Positions 32,171 to 41,529 of a stretch of 64,000 nt of DNA are shown in pieces. Made by a program: the position numbers and the translations under genes. A model generated the notes under the pieces. That model did not search any database and was not told where the DNA came from. It saw only the letters and a program-made list of their open reading frames with translations. Position 1 is the first letter of the stretch. Each line of letters starts with the position of its first letter. The stretch is from the NCBI RefSeq assembly GCF_030684895.1, contig NZ_JAUXXP010000090.1, positions 62,001 through 126,000 of the forward strand, in the 5' to 3' direction. This DNA comes from Pseudomonas sp. Its GTDB lineage: Bacteria > Pseudomonadota > Gammaproteobacteria > Pseudomonadales > Pseudomonadaceae.

Positions 32171-33760
32171 ATGACGCCACGCCCTAGCACACTCAAACGC
32201 GCCATCGGCATTGCCCTGCTGTGCAGCGGCCTGCTGCTCGGCGCGCTGCAGCCGGCCGCGCCCTGGATAGCCACGGCAGCGGCCGGCGAAGCGCAGAAAC
32301 AAGTCAAACCGACGCAGAACTACACGGTAACCAGCGCACCCATCGCCGAGCTGCACCTGGACCCGCCGCAACTGCCCGACCTCAGCGGCTATACCACCGC
32401 TGCCGTCGAAGCCAAGATCAAGCGCACACCAGGCGGCAAGGTAGTGGTGCGGCGCATGCTGCAGCAGGATGCGCTGAAGGACTTTATCGGCGGCAACGAG
32501 CGCATACGCGAGTGGGTCGCACGGCAGAACGGCATGCCCCATGCGATCTTTATCGAAGGCGGCTACGTGACGCCCAAGGATCTGGCGCGCAGCCTGCCGG
32601 ACAGTCAGTTCAGCGAAGTTGAACCGGGCGTCTACCTGGCACGCCTGCCCATCGTGGTGGCCCAGGGCGCGACCCTGCACGTGGGCAAAGACACCCAGGA
32701 GCTGCGCCTGTCCCAGGAGCGCGGCAGCTTTATGGTCAATGACGGCCAGCTGTTTTTCACCGAAACCAAACTCACCGCCTGGCGTGAAGCGGACAACGCC
32801 CCGGCGAGCTTTCGCAGCGCCGATGAGTTCCGCCCCTTTCTGGTGTCCTGGGGCGGCAGCGAGCTGTATATCGCCGCCAGTGTCTTCACCAGCCTGGGCT
32901 ACAACACCAGCAAGTCCTACGGCGTCAGCATCACCCAGTACACCCCAGGCATGCAGGCCCGCCTGAAACGCCCGGAGCCGACTGGCTGGTTGATCGATTC
33001 GGAGTTCGTCGACCACTGGTACGGCTTCTACTGCTATGAAGCCGAGAACGTGGTGATCAAGGGCAACACCTACCGCGACAACATCGTCTACGGCATCGAC
33101 CCGCACGACCGCTCCCACGGCCTGATCATCGCCGAGAACAGCGTGCACGGCACCCAGAAGAAGCACGGCATCATCATCTCCCGCGAGGTCGACAACAGCT
33201 GGATCTTCAATAACAAGAGCTACGACAACAAGCTCTCCGGCATCGTGATCGACCGTAACAGCGTGAACAACCTGGTGGCCTACAACCAGGTGTACGGCAA
33301 CCATGCGGACGGCATCACCCTCTATGAAAGTTCGGACAACCTGCTGTGGGGCAACCAGGTTCTGAACAATGCCCGCCACGGCATTCGCCTGCGCAACAGC
33401 CTGAATATCCGCCTGTACGAGAACGTCGCCGCCGCCAACGGCCTGAGCGGGGTGTACGGGCATATCAAGGACCTCTCCGACACCGACCGCAATATCCAGC
33501 TCGACCCCTTCGACACCGAGGTCTCGATGATCGTGGTCGGCGGCACCCTCGCGGCCAACGGTTCCGGCCCGCTGTCCATCGACTCGCCGTTATCGGTTGA
33601 GCTGTACCGCGTGGAAATGCTCGCGCCGAGCAAAAGCATCGGCATCAGTTTCAGCGGCATCCTCGGTGAAAAGCAGGAAGAAATCCTCGACCTGATGGTG
33701 CGCCGCCAACTGGCCGTGCTGATCGACCCCGTGGAAAGCCAGGCCGAACTCCAGGATTGA
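32171..33760 (+). CDS. algG: Poly-mannuronate C5-epimerase
   Basis: A 529-residue periplasmic enzyme with a signal peptide (about residues 1-38). It folds as a right-handed beta-helix (repeats such as GIIISREVDNSWIFNN, GIVIDRNSVNNLVAYN, GITLYESSDNLLWGNQ). The catalytic motif DPHDRSHG lies at about residues 310-317. It converts mannuronate to guluronate in the polymer and protects the chain from AlgL within the export complex. It lies 12 bases after algE, and its stop overlaps the region of the algX ribosome site. Confidence 0.97.
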   Translation: MTPRPSTLKRAIGIALLCSGLLLGALQPAAPWIATAAAGEAQKQVKPTQNYTVTSAPIAELHLDPPQLPDLSGYTTAAVEAKIKRTPGGKVVVRRMLQQDALKDFIGGNERIREWVARQNGMPHAIFIEGGYVTPKDLARSLPDSQFSEVEPGVYLARLPIVVAQGATLHVGKDTQELRLSQERGSFMVNDGQLFFTETKLTAWREADNAPASFRSADEFRPFLVSWGGSELYIAASVFTSLGYNTSKSYGVSITQYTPGMQARLKRPEPTGWLIDSEFVDHWYGFYCYEAENVVIKGNTYRDNIVYGIDPHDRSHGLIIAENSVHGTQKKHGIIISREVDNSWIFNNKSYDNKLSGIVIDRNSVNNLVAYNQVYGNHADGITLYESSDNLLWGNQVLNNARHGIRLRNSLNIRLYENVAAANGLSGVYGHIKDLSDTDRNIQLDPFDTEVSMIVVGGTLAANGSGPLSIDSPLSVELYRVEMLAPSKSIGISFSGILGEKQEEILDLMVRRQLAVLIDPVESQAELQD

Positions 33761-33771
33761 GGAACGACAAC

Positions 33772-35196
33772 GTGAACACACAGCCTTTCAAATTCCGCCA
33801 ACTGGCCCTCGCCTGCACCCTGCTGGGTGTCGCCGCTGGCGCGCAGGCCGAACCGCAGTATCAGGTGCAGCGGGTCGGCCCGCTGTGCCCCGCTGCCCAG
33901 GACCCCAGCCAGTACAACAGCAAATACCTGAGTTTTTTCACCGCCCTGGTGCAGGGCGAAGGTGACTGGCTGTTTCGCAGCCGTTACGACCTGCGCACCG
34001 ACTTTGGCACCACGCCCGCCGGCTACCGAGAGTTCAAGCGCCTGCGCGATGCGCTCAAGCGCAAAGGCGTGGAATTGCTGATCGTCTATCAACCGACTCG
34101 CGGCCTGGTAAACCGCGAAAAGCTCACCGCCGAGGAAAAAGCCAAGTTCAATTTCGAGCTGGCCAAGCAGAACTACCTCAAGGCCATCGAAGGCTTCCGC
34201 CAGGCCGGAATCTGGACCACCGACCTGTCGCCGCTGTTTGACGAACAGGGCGTGGACACCGACTACTACTTCAAGGCCGACCACCACTGGACGCCCGCCG
34301 GAGCCGAGCGCACCGCCAAACTGGTGGCCGAGACGCTCAAGGAAATTCCCGCATTCGACGAGATCCCCCAGCAGCAGTTTGCAAGCAATATCACCGGCCT
34401 GTTACCCAAGGCCGGCACCCTGCACAAGACCGCCGCCCATTTCTGCGGCACCAGCTACGCCACCGAATACGTGCCGCGCTTCGAGACCACCATGCAGGGT
34501 GAGGCCGACAGCGACAGCCTGTTCGGCGACGAAGCCGACCCGCAGATTGCCCTGGTCGGCACCAGCAACAGCGGCCCGGCCTACAACTTCGCCGGTTTTC
34601 TGCAACAGCACAGCGGCGCCGAAGTGCTTAACCGCTCGGTCAGTGGCGGCGGCTTCGACAGCGCCCTGCTGCAGTACATGACCAGCCAGGAATTTCACGA
34701 CAACCCGCCGCAGATTCTGCTCTGGGAATTCGCCACCCATTACGACCTGGCGCAGCAAAGCTTCTACCGCCAGGCCGTGCCACTGGTGGACAACGGTTGT
34801 GCGGGCCGCAAGGCAGTGATGAAGAATAAGGTCACCCTCAAGCCCGGCGCCAACCAGGTGCTGGTCAACGGCGAAAACAGCCAACTGCAGGATCTGCGCG
34901 GCGGCGATTACCAGATCGACCTGACCTTCAGCGACCCCAGCGTGCATCAGGCCCAGGCCACCCTCTGGTACCTCACCGGGCGGCGCGAAAACTTCAAGCT
35001 GGAACAGAGCGACCGCGCGCCCACCGACGGCCGCTACGTCTTCGAACTACGCAACGACGCCGACTGGGCCGACCTCAACCTGCTCGCCCTGGACATTCAC
35101 AGCCCAGAAAACATGCCGGCCAATCTCAGCGTCGAGGCCACGCTGTGCAAGCGCCCCAGCGCTGACGACAAAGCCCTTACGGCGCGCGCGCAATGA
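33772..35196 (+). CDS. algX: Alginate O-acetyltransferase AlgX
   Basis: A 474-residue periplasmic protein, identical in length to P. aeruginosa AlgX. A signal peptide (residues 1-26, AGAQA) precedes an SGNH-like catalytic domain with D170 and H172 in KADHHWTP and the nucleophile S265 in LVGTSNSG. A C-terminal carbohydrate-binding module begins near residue 340. It transfers acetyl groups to mannuronate. The start is a GTG at 33772 with AGGA 8 bases upstream; a TTG at 33757 overlapping the algG stop is less likely. Its stop overlaps an upstream ATG of the algL frame. Confidence 0.97.
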   Translation: MNTQPFKFRQLALACTLLGVAAGAQAEPQYQVQRVGPLCPAAQDPSQYNSKYLSFFTALVQGEGDWLFRSRYDLRTDFGTTPAGYREFKRLRDALKRKGVELLIVYQPTRGLVNREKLTAEEKAKFNFELAKQNYLKAIEGFRQAGIWTTDLSPLFDEQGVDTDYYFKADHHWTPAGAERTAKLVAETLKEIPAFDEIPQQQFASNITGLLPKAGTLHKTAAHFCGTSYATEYVPRFETTMQGEADSDSLFGDEADPQIALVGTSNSGPAYNFAGFLQQHSGAEVLNRSVSGGGFDSALLQYMTSQEFHDNPPQILLWEFATHYDLAQQSFYRQAVPLVDNGCAGRKAVMKNKVTLKPGANQVLVNGENSQLQDLRGGDYQIDLTFSDPSVHQAQATLWYLTGRRENFKLEQSDRAPTDGRYVFELRNDADWADLNLLALDIHSPENMPANLSVEATLCKRPSADDKALTARAQ

Positions 35197-35213
35197 ACCG
35201 CCCAGGAGGTTTG

Positions 35214-36314
35214 ATGCCTCGCACCCGCTGGTTCCTCGCACCCTGCCTGCTCGGCGCGGCTCTATGCAGCCAAGCGCTGTTCGCCGCCAGCCTGGTGCCG
35301 CCGCCGGGCTACTACGCACCCGTGCCGGTTACCGAGAAAAAGGCCCAAGCCTGCCCGGCAACGCCGCCGCCCTACACCGACAAGCTGGTGTTTCGCAGCA
35401 AATACGAAGGCTCTGGCAAGGCCCGCGCCACCCTCAATCTCGACTCGGAAAAGGCCTTTCGTAGCAGGACCGCCGCCATCACCGAGATGGAACGCGGGGT
35501 CAATCGGCTGATCATGCAGTACCTGCGCGATGGCCAACCTGCGCAGCTTGAATGCGCGCTGCAGTGGCTGAACGACTGGGCAGAAGCCGACGCCCTGCTC
35601 AGCAACGAGTACAACCACACCGGCAAATCGGTGCGCAAATGGGCGCTGGGCAGCCTGGCCTCGGCCTACCTGCGTCTGAAGTTTTCAGCTTCGCAGCCAC
35701 TGGCCGCTTATGCGCAACAAACCCAGCGCATCGAAGCCTGGTTCAGCACGCTGGCCGAGCACACCGTGCAGGACTGGAGCGATCTGCCGCTGAAGAAAAT
35801 CAACAACCACAGCTACTGGTCGGCCTGGTCGGTGATGGCCACTGCCATCGCCACCGATCGCCGCGACCTGTTCGACTGGGCCGTGGCGCAGTTTCGCATC
35901 GGTGCCAACCAAGTCGATGCCGACGGCTACCTGCCCAACGAGCTGAAACGCAGCCAGCGCGCCCTGGCCTACCACAACTACAGCCTGCCGCCGCTGGTGA
36001 TGATCGCCGCCTTCGCCCAAGCCAACGGCGTCGATCTACGCGCGGAGAACCACGGCGCACTGCAGCGCCTGGCCGAACGGGTACTGAACGGGGTGGATGA
36101 CCCGGACGCATTCGCTAGCAAGACCGGCGACAAACAGGACATGGACGACCTGAAAAAACCCAACAAGTACGCCTGGCTCGCGCCCTATTGCGTGCTCTAT
36201 AGCTGCTCGGCAGACACCCAGGCGCTGCAGCAGAAGATGGGCCCGTTCAACACCTTCCGCCTCGGCGGCAACGTCAGCCAGGTATTCGAGCGCAAGCACG
36301 CCAAGGGCAGTTGA
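35214..36314 (+). CDS. algL: Periplasmic alginate lyase
   Basis: A 366-residue PL5 lyase with a signal peptide (about residues 1-23). Catalytic residues fit NNHSYW (N198, H199) and ALAYHNYSLPP (Y253-Y256), and HTGKSVRKWALGSL is conserved. It degrades stray alginate in the periplasm and is part of the export complex. I chose the ATG at 35214, which gives the P. aeruginosa-like length and has AGGAGG just upstream, although spacing is only four bases. An ATG at 35193, overlapping the algX stop, would add seven residues. Confidence 0.95.
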   Translation: MPRTRWFLAPCLLGAALCSQALFAASLVPPPGYYAPVPVTEKKAQACPATPPPYTDKLVFRSKYEGSGKARATLNLDSEKAFRSRTAAITEMERGVNRLIMQYLRDGQPAQLECALQWLNDWAEADALLSNEYNHTGKSVRKWALGSLASAYLRLKFSASQPLAAYAQQTQRIEAWFSTLAEHTVQDWSDLPLKKINNHSYWSAWSVMATAIATDRRDLFDWAVAQFRIGANQVDADGYLPNELKRSQRALAYHNYSLPPLVMIAAFAQANGVDLRAENHGALQRLAERVLNGVDDPDAFASKTGDKQDMDDLKKPNKYAWLAPYCVLYSCSADTQALQQKMGPFNTFRLGGNVSQVFERKHAKGS

Positions 36315-36317
36315 TTC

Positions 36318-36348
36318 GCGCCCTGGGCTGAGCGTTTAGCCCAGGCGC
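36318..36348 (+). terminator. Hairpin between algL and algI
   Basis: GCGCC(C)TGGGCT pairs with AGCCCAGGCGC across an 8-base loop, with one bulge. There is no T run, so it may stabilise or split the operon mRNA, or cause partial termination, within the 145-bp algL-algI gap. Confidence 0.4.
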
Positions 36349-36459
36349 TGCTACGTCTGTAAACCCGTCCGGTGACAGGGTGAAACAAACCTCCTGCTCG
36401 CGGGGGGAAAGGGGGGCTTGCGAGCCCCGGAAGAGTGGCTACTCAACGGAGATCTACGG

Positions 36460-37947
36460 ATGGTGTTTTCATCCAACGTATTCCTGTTCCTGTTTCTGCC
36501 GATCTTTCTCGGCCTGTATTACCTGAGCAGTAATCGCTATCGCAACCTGCTGATCCTGATCGGCAGCTACGCCTTCTACGCCTGGTGGCGGGTGGATTTC
36601 CTCCTGCTGTTCGTCGCGGTCACCCTGTGGAACTACATCTTCGGCCTGCGCATTTATCAGGCGGGTGTCAGGTCCAAGGCGGCGCAGCGCTGGGTGCTCT
36701 GGGGGATCGTCGGCAACCTGGCGACCCTGGGCTACTTCAAGTACGCCAACTTCGGCGTGGCGAACATCAACAAGGTGCTCGAGGGTGCCGGCTTCGAGCC
36801 GTTCCTGCTGACCCATGTGATCCTGCCGATCGGTATTTCCTTCTATATCTTCCAGTCGCTCAGCTACCTGATCGACGTGTACCGCGGCGACACCAAGCCC
36901 ACAGAAAATCTGATCAATTTCGCCGCCTTTATCGCCCTGTTCCCGCAGCTGATTGCCGGGCCCGTGCTGCGCTACAAGGACCTGGCCGAGCAGTTCACCG
37001 ACCGCAGCCACAGCCTCGACAAATTCAGTGAAGGCGCCACGCGCTTTATGCAGGGCTTCGTCAAGAAGGTGTTTATCGCCGACAGCCTGGCGCCGCTGGT
37101 TGACCATATCTTCGCCCTGCAGAACCCCAGCACCGGGGACGCCTGGCTGGGCATGCTGGCCTACACCGCGCAGCTGTATTTCGACTTCTCCGGCTACAGC
37201 GACATGGCCATCGGCCTGGGTCTGATGATGGGTTTCCGCTTTATGGAAAACTTCAACCAGCCCTATATCAGCCAGTCGATCACCGAGTTCTGGCGGCGCT
37301 GGCATATCAGCCTGTCCACCTGGCTGCGCGACTACCTCTACGTGCCGCTGGGCGGCAACCGTGGCGGCACCTTCAACACCTACCGCAACCTGTTTCTGAC
37401 CATGCTACTGGGCGGTTTCTGGCACGGCGCCAACTGGACGTTCCTGCTCTGGGGCGCGTGGCACGGCATGTGGCTGGCCATCGAGCGCGCGCTGGGAGTA
37501 AACGCCGCCCCCACGCTGATCAACCCGCTGAAATGGCTGTTCACCTTCCTCCTGGTGATGCTCGGCTGGGTGATCTTCCGCGCCGAGAACCTCGACGTGG
37601 CCTGGCGTATGTACAGCGCACTGTTCAACCCGGCGATGTTCACCAGTCAGGGCTGGGCCCTGAGTGAACTGAACCGCGCCAGCATCAGCGACCTGCAGAT
37701 CGCCACCCTGCTGCTGGCCTACGCGGTGATGGCCTTCTGCGGCCTGCGCCAGTTCTACCGACAGCGCGCGCAAAGCGCTGGCGACGCGCTATTTCCCAGC
37801 AGCGGTGCCCTGCTGCTGGCACCAGCCAGCGCGAGTATCGCCCTGCCCCGTTACCTGATGCGTGGCGCCTTGCTGCTGTTGTTTTGCGCCTCGGTACTCA
37901 AGCTCTCGGCGCAGAGCTACTCGCCGTTTCTGTACTTCCAGTTTTGA
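36460..37947 (+). CDS. algI: Alginate acetylation MBOAT protein
   Basis: A 495-residue inner-membrane MBOAT-family protein with around ten membrane segments. The conserved histidine H322 lies in GGFWHGANWTF, and the SITEFWRRWHISLS and LRDYLYVPLGGNRGG motifs are typical. It moves acetyl groups from a cytoplasmic donor to the periplasm for AlgJ and AlgX. ATG at 36460 has GGAG 8 bases upstream; longer frames lack a signal. It begins the second half of the operon after a gap with a hairpin. Confidence 0.97.
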   Translation: MVFSSNVFLFLFLPIFLGLYYLSSNRYRNLLILIGSYAFYAWWRVDFLLLFVAVTLWNYIFGLRIYQAGVRSKAAQRWVLWGIVGNLATLGYFKYANFGVANINKVLEGAGFEPFLLTHVILPIGISFYIFQSLSYLIDVYRGDTKPTENLINFAAFIALFPQLIAGPVLRYKDLAEQFTDRSHSLDKFSEGATRFMQGFVKKVFIADSLAPLVDHIFALQNPSTGDAWLGMLAYTAQLYFDFSGYSDMAIGLGLMMGFRFMENFNQPYISQSITEFWRRWHISLSTWLRDYLYVPLGGNRGGTFNTYRNLFLTMLLGGFWHGANWTFLLWGAWHGMWLAIERALGVNAAPTLINPLKWLFTFLLVMLGWVIFRAENLDVAWRMYSALFNPAMFTSQGWALSELNRASISDLQIATLLLAYAVMAFCGLRQFYRQRAQSAGDALFPSSGALLLAPASASIALPRYLMRGALLLLFCASVLKLSAQSYSPFLYFQF

Positions 37948-37958
37948 GGAGGCCAACC

Positions 37959-39101
37959 ATGACGCGCCCGTTACGCACACTCTATATCGCGCTGTTTATC
38001 AGCGTGCTGGGCCTGTTGTTTGCCTGGTCCATACGCGGGGTACTGAGCTATCAGCTGCCCAAGCAATTCAGCATCATCGACGGTGGCCTGGCGAAGACCT
38101 TCGAAAGCCATTACGACGAGCACTTCCCCCTCAAGACCCTTGGCACCAGCCTGTGGGCCGGCCTGGACTACCTGCTGTTCAATGAAGGTCGACCCGGCGT
38201 GCAGATTGGCGAGCAGGGCTGGCTGTACTCCAGTGAAGAGTTCAAACCAGAAGTCGACGGCGCGCAGCAGGTGCGCGAGAACCTGGCGCTGATCAAAGGG
38301 GTACGCGATGAGCTGGCGCAGCACGACGTGATGCTGTTGCTGGCCATCGTGCCGAGCAAGTCGCGGCTGTACCCGGAATTTGTCGGTGACAACCCGACCA
38401 GTAGCCTGCGCCAGGGGCTTTACCAACGCTTCCTCAATGAGCTGCGCGACGCCGAGATTGCCGCGCCGGACCTGCTCAGCACCTTGCAGGCCGGTAAAGC
38501 CAGCGGCGCCATGTTCCTGCGTACCGATACCCACTGGACGCCGGCCGGCGCAGACCTGGTTGCCCAGCAACTGAGCAGCACGCTCAAGAGCGCCATCAGC
38601 TTGGCGGGCGAGCCGCAGGTGTTTGTCACCCAGGCCAGCCCGGCAAAACCCTACAAGGGCGACCTCACCCGCTTTCTGCCGCTGGAGCCGCTGTTCGGCC
38701 ACCTGCTGCCCCCCCCCGATCAGCTGCGCCGCAACGCAACCCAGGCCGCCAAGCAGGCGGCGGGGGCCGATGCGCTGTTCAGCGACAGCGAGATGCCGGT
38801 GGCCCTGGTTGGCACCAGCTACAGCGCCAACCCCGCGTGGAATTTTGCCGGGGCGCTGCGCCAGCACCTGCAACGCGACCTCAGCAACCACGCCGAAGAC
38901 GGCCAAGGCCCGCTGGTGCCGATGCTCAAGTACCTGCAAAGCGATGAACTGCAGGACGCCCCGCCGCAGCTGGTGATCTGGGAATTTCCCGAGCGTTACC
39001 TGCCCATGAGCAACGACCTCAGCGCCTTCGACGCGCAGTGGCTAAGCGCCCTCAAACACCCCAGCGGCAACCGCCGCCTAGCCGCCAGCGACAGGCATTA
39101 A
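37959..39101 (+). CDS. algJ: Alginate O-acetyltransferase AlgJ
   Basis: A 380-residue protein with an N-terminal membrane anchor (about residues 8-28) and an SGNH-like periplasmic domain. The catalytic residues D190 and H192 are in RTDTHWTPAG, and S287 is in LVGTSYSANPAWNF. It shares its plan with AlgX but lacks the carbohydrate-binding module. It receives acetyl groups from AlgI. ATG at 37959 has GAGGAGG 6 bases upstream and starts 11 bases after algI. Confidence 0.97.
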   Translation: MTRPLRTLYIALFISVLGLLFAWSIRGVLSYQLPKQFSIIDGGLAKTFESHYDEHFPLKTLGTSLWAGLDYLLFNEGRPGVQIGEQGWLYSSEEFKPEVDGAQQVRENLALIKGVRDELAQHDVMLLLAIVPSKSRLYPEFVGDNPTSSLRQGLYQRFLNELRDAEIAAPDLLSTLQAGKASGAMFLRTDTHWTPAGADLVAQQLSSTLKSAISLAGEPQVFVTQASPAKPYKGDLTRFLPLEPLFGHLLPPPDQLRRNATQAAKQAAGADALFSDSEMPVALVGTSYSANPAWNFAGALRQHLQRDLSNHAEDGQGPLVPMLKYLQSDELQDAPPQLVIWEFPERYLPMSNDLSAFDAQWLSALKHPSGNRRLAASDRH

Positions 39102-39166
39102 AGCCTGGCGCCGCAACCACGGTACTGCGTACCGCTTTGTTAACTCACCCACAGGGAGTTCTACCC

Positions 39167-39811
39167 ATGCACAGATCAACCTCAAACCGCTGGATGCTCT
39201 ATGCCTGCACGCTCGCACTGAGCCTATCCAGCCTCACTGCCAGCGCTGGCGAAGGCGGCCTGTACGCACCCAACGCGCCCAAGGGCTCGACCTTTATTCG
39301 CGGCTACAACGCCAGCAACAGCGAGCAGAACTTCAGCGTCGGCAACACCGAGCTGAACGACATTGCGCCACTGGCCTCCAGTGACTTCAGCTTTCTTCCG
39401 GCCGGCAGCTACAGCGCCCAGGTCGGCAGCAACAGCCTGCCGGTAAAGCTCGAAGCCGAGCATTTCTACACCCTGGTCAGCCAGGTCGGCGAGCCGCCCA
39501 AACTGGTGGCCGAGGCGCCCTTCAATAACAAGCGCAAGGCGTTGCTGCGGGTGCAGAACCTCTCGGACAGCACCCTCAGCCTGAAAACTGCCGACGGCAA
39601 GCCAGTGGTCGACGCCGTAGCGCCGGACGCCAACGGCCAGCGCGAAGTCAACCCGGTCAAGATCAGCCTGGCGCTGTTCGACGGCGAGCGCAAAGTCAGC
39701 GACCTCAAGCCCGTCACCCTGGCCCGTGGCGAAGTGGTGTGCCTGTACATCACCGGCAGCGGCAAGGCGCTCTCACCGGTGTGGGTCAAGCGCCCGGCAA
39801 AAACCGACTGA
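39167..39811 (+). CDS. algF: Alginate acetylation accessory protein AlgF
   Basis: A 214-residue periplasmic protein with a signal peptide (about residues 1-27, LTASAGEGG). P. aeruginosa AlgF (216 residues) is required for acetylation and bridges AlgJ and AlgX; it has two beta-sandwich domains and no catalytic residues. The conserved opening GLYAPNAPKGSTFIRGYN is present. The ATG at 39167 has GGAG 8 bases upstream, so I reject the longer frame from 39038 that overlaps algJ. It is 170 bases before algA. Confidence 0.96.
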   Translation: MHRSTSNRWMLYACTLALSLSSLTASAGEGGLYAPNAPKGSTFIRGYNASNSEQNFSVGNTELNDIAPLASSDFSFLPAGSYSAQVGSNSLPVKLEAEHFYTLVSQVGEPPKLVAEAPFNNKRKALLRVQNLSDSTLSLKTADGKPVVDAVAPDANGQREVNPVKISLALFDGERKVSDLKPVTLARGEVVCLYITGSGKALSPVWVKRPAKTD

Positions 39812-39829
39812 ATAGCCTGACAAGTACAA

Positions 39830-39849
39830 GTGCTGGCGATGACCAGCAC
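39830..39849 (+). terminator. Small hairpin between algF and algA
   Basis: GTGCTGG (39830-39836), six-base loop, CCAGCAC (39843-39849). There is no T run. It could be an mRNA processing or stability stem in the 170-bp algF-algA gap. I see no internal promoter with confidence. Confidence 0.35.
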
Positions 39850-39981
39850 AGCAAAGCAGCGCCTGCAGTGGCAGACGTTTTGGAGTGATCCCCCAGCGCC
39901 GTACGACAGCCTGGGTAACAGGGCAGATCCGGCCTTGGCCGGCAGACCTACCAAACCAAAAGTGCTTTAGGAGTACATGCA

Positions 39982-41421
39982 ATGATTCCAGTAATTCTCT
40001 CCGGCGGTAGCGGTTCGCGACTTTGGCCGCTCTCGCGCAAACAGTATCCCAAGCAGTTTCTCGCCCTTACCGGCAGCGACACGCTGTTCCAGCAAACCAT
40101 CAAGCGTTTGCGCTTCCCGGGCATGCAAGCGCCGGTGCTGGTGTGCAATCTGGAGCACCGCTTTATCGTGCAGGAGCAGCTCAACAGCCAACATCTGGAA
40201 ACCCAGACCATTCTGCTGGAACCCTTTGGCCGCAACACCGCGCCAGCTGTGGCCATCGCCGCCATGCAGTTGCTCGCCGAGGGCCGCGATGAGCTGCTGC
40301 TGATCCTCCCCGCCGACCATGTACTGAGCGATCAGCAGGCCTTCCAGACGGCGCTGCAACTCGCCAGCCGGGCGGCGGAGAAAGGCGAAATGGTGCTGTT
40401 CGGCATCCCCGCCAGCCGCCCGGAAACCGGCTACGGCTATATCAAGTCCGTCGCGGACCCGGCCTTGCCCGAGGGCATCATTCGCGTTGCGCAATTCGTC
40501 GAAAAACCCGATGAGGATCGTGCCCGCCAGTTCGTTGCCAGCGGCGACTACTACTGGAACAGCGGCATGTTCCTGTTCCGCGCCAGCCGTTACCTCGAAG
40601 AGCTGAAAAAGCACGATGCCGACATCTACGACACCTGCCTGCTGGCGCTCGAGCGCAGCCAGATCGACGGCAGCCAGGTGACCATCGATGCCGCCACCTT
40701 CGCCTGCTGCCCGGACAACTCCATCGACTACACGGTGATGGAAAAAACCACCCGTGCCTGTGTGGTGCCGCTGGATGCTGGCTGGAACGATGTCGGCAGC
40801 TGGTCCTCAATCTGGGACGTACACCCCAAGGATCAGCACGGCAACGTGCTGTCCGGCGATGTGGTGATACACGACAGCCACAACTGCCTGGTGCACGGCA
40901 ACGGCAAGCTGGTCTCGGTGATCGGCGTGCAAGACATCGTGGTGGTAGAAACCAAAGACGCCACCATGATCGTGCACAAGGACCGCGTGCAGGACGTCAA
41001 GGCCATGGTCAACCAGCTCGATGCCGACGGCCGCAGCGAAACCCAGAACCACTGCCAGGTCTATCGCCCGTGGGGCTCCTATGACTCGGTGGACATGGGC
41101 GGGCGTTTCCAGGTCAAGCACATCACGGTCAACCCCGGCGCCACCCTCTCCCTGCAGATGCACCACCACCGCGCCGAGCATTGGATCGTGGTTTCTGGCA
41201 CGGCCGAGGTGACCTGTGATGACAAGGTGTTCCTGCTCACCGAAAACCAGTCCACCTACATCCCCATGACCTCGGTGCACCGCCTGAGCAACCCCGGCAA
41301 AATCCCCCTGGAAATCATCGAAGTGCAATCGGGCAGCTACCTGGGTGAAGACGACATCCAGCGCCTGGATGATGTCTATGGCCGCAGCCAAACCCCAACC
41401 CTCAGCCTCGCCGCAGGTTGA
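39982..41421 (+). CDS. algA: Mannose-6-phosphate isomerase / GDP-mannose pyrophosphorylase
   Basis: A 479-residue bifunctional enzyme (P. aeruginosa AlgA: 481). The N-terminal nucleotidyltransferase has GGSGSRLWPLSRKQYPKQF (residues 8-26) and FVEKPDED. The C-terminal cupin isomerase has the zinc site QMHHHRAEHW near residues 391-400. It makes mannose-6-phosphate from fructose-6-phosphate and GDP-mannose from mannose-1-phosphate; AlgC, encoded elsewhere, does the middle step. It is the last gene of the operon, with GGAG before the ATG. Confidence 0.98.
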   Translation: MIPVILSGGSGSRLWPLSRKQYPKQFLALTGSDTLFQQTIKRLRFPGMQAPVLVCNLEHRFIVQEQLNSQHLETQTILLEPFGRNTAPAVAIAAMQLLAEGRDELLLILPADHVLSDQQAFQTALQLASRAAEKGEMVLFGIPASRPETGYGYIKSVADPALPEGIIRVAQFVEKPDEDRARQFVASGDYYWNSGMFLFRASRYLEELKKHDADIYDTCLLALERSQIDGSQVTIDAATFACCPDNSIDYTVMEKTTRACVVPLDAGWNDVGSWSSIWDVHPKDQHGNVLSGDVVIHDSHNCLVHGNGKLVSVIGVQDIVVVETKDATMIVHKDRVQDVKAMVNQLDADGRSETQNHCQVYRPWGSYDSVDMGGRFQVKHITVNPGATLSLQMHHHRAEHWIVVSGTAEVTCDDKVFLLTENQSTYIPMTSVHRLSNPGKIPLEIIEVQSGSYLGEDDIQRLDDVYGRSQTPTLSLAAG

Positions 41422-41428
41422 CGCATAA

Positions 41429-41455
41429 CCGCCAGCCCTGAACATGGGCTGGCGG
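41429..41455 (+). terminator. Hairpin after the alginate operon
   Basis: CCGCCAGCCC (41429-41438), seven-base loop, GGGCTGGCGG (41446-41455): a perfect 10-bp stem just after the algA stop. It lacks a long T run, so it may be a weak or factor-assisted terminator. Confidence 0.6.
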
Positions 41456-41529
41456 GTCAAAGCATGTACCCCACCGCCCGGCCTTGTGTAGGATGAACGC
41501 CTGTTTATCGACCAAGGCCATTTTCCCCC

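Noticed and set aside
31307..33463. A 718-codon open frame on the minus strand opposite algE and algG
   Set aside because: It is a shadow of GC-rich codon use; it spans two well-identified genes, is low in complexity and has no recognisable domain.
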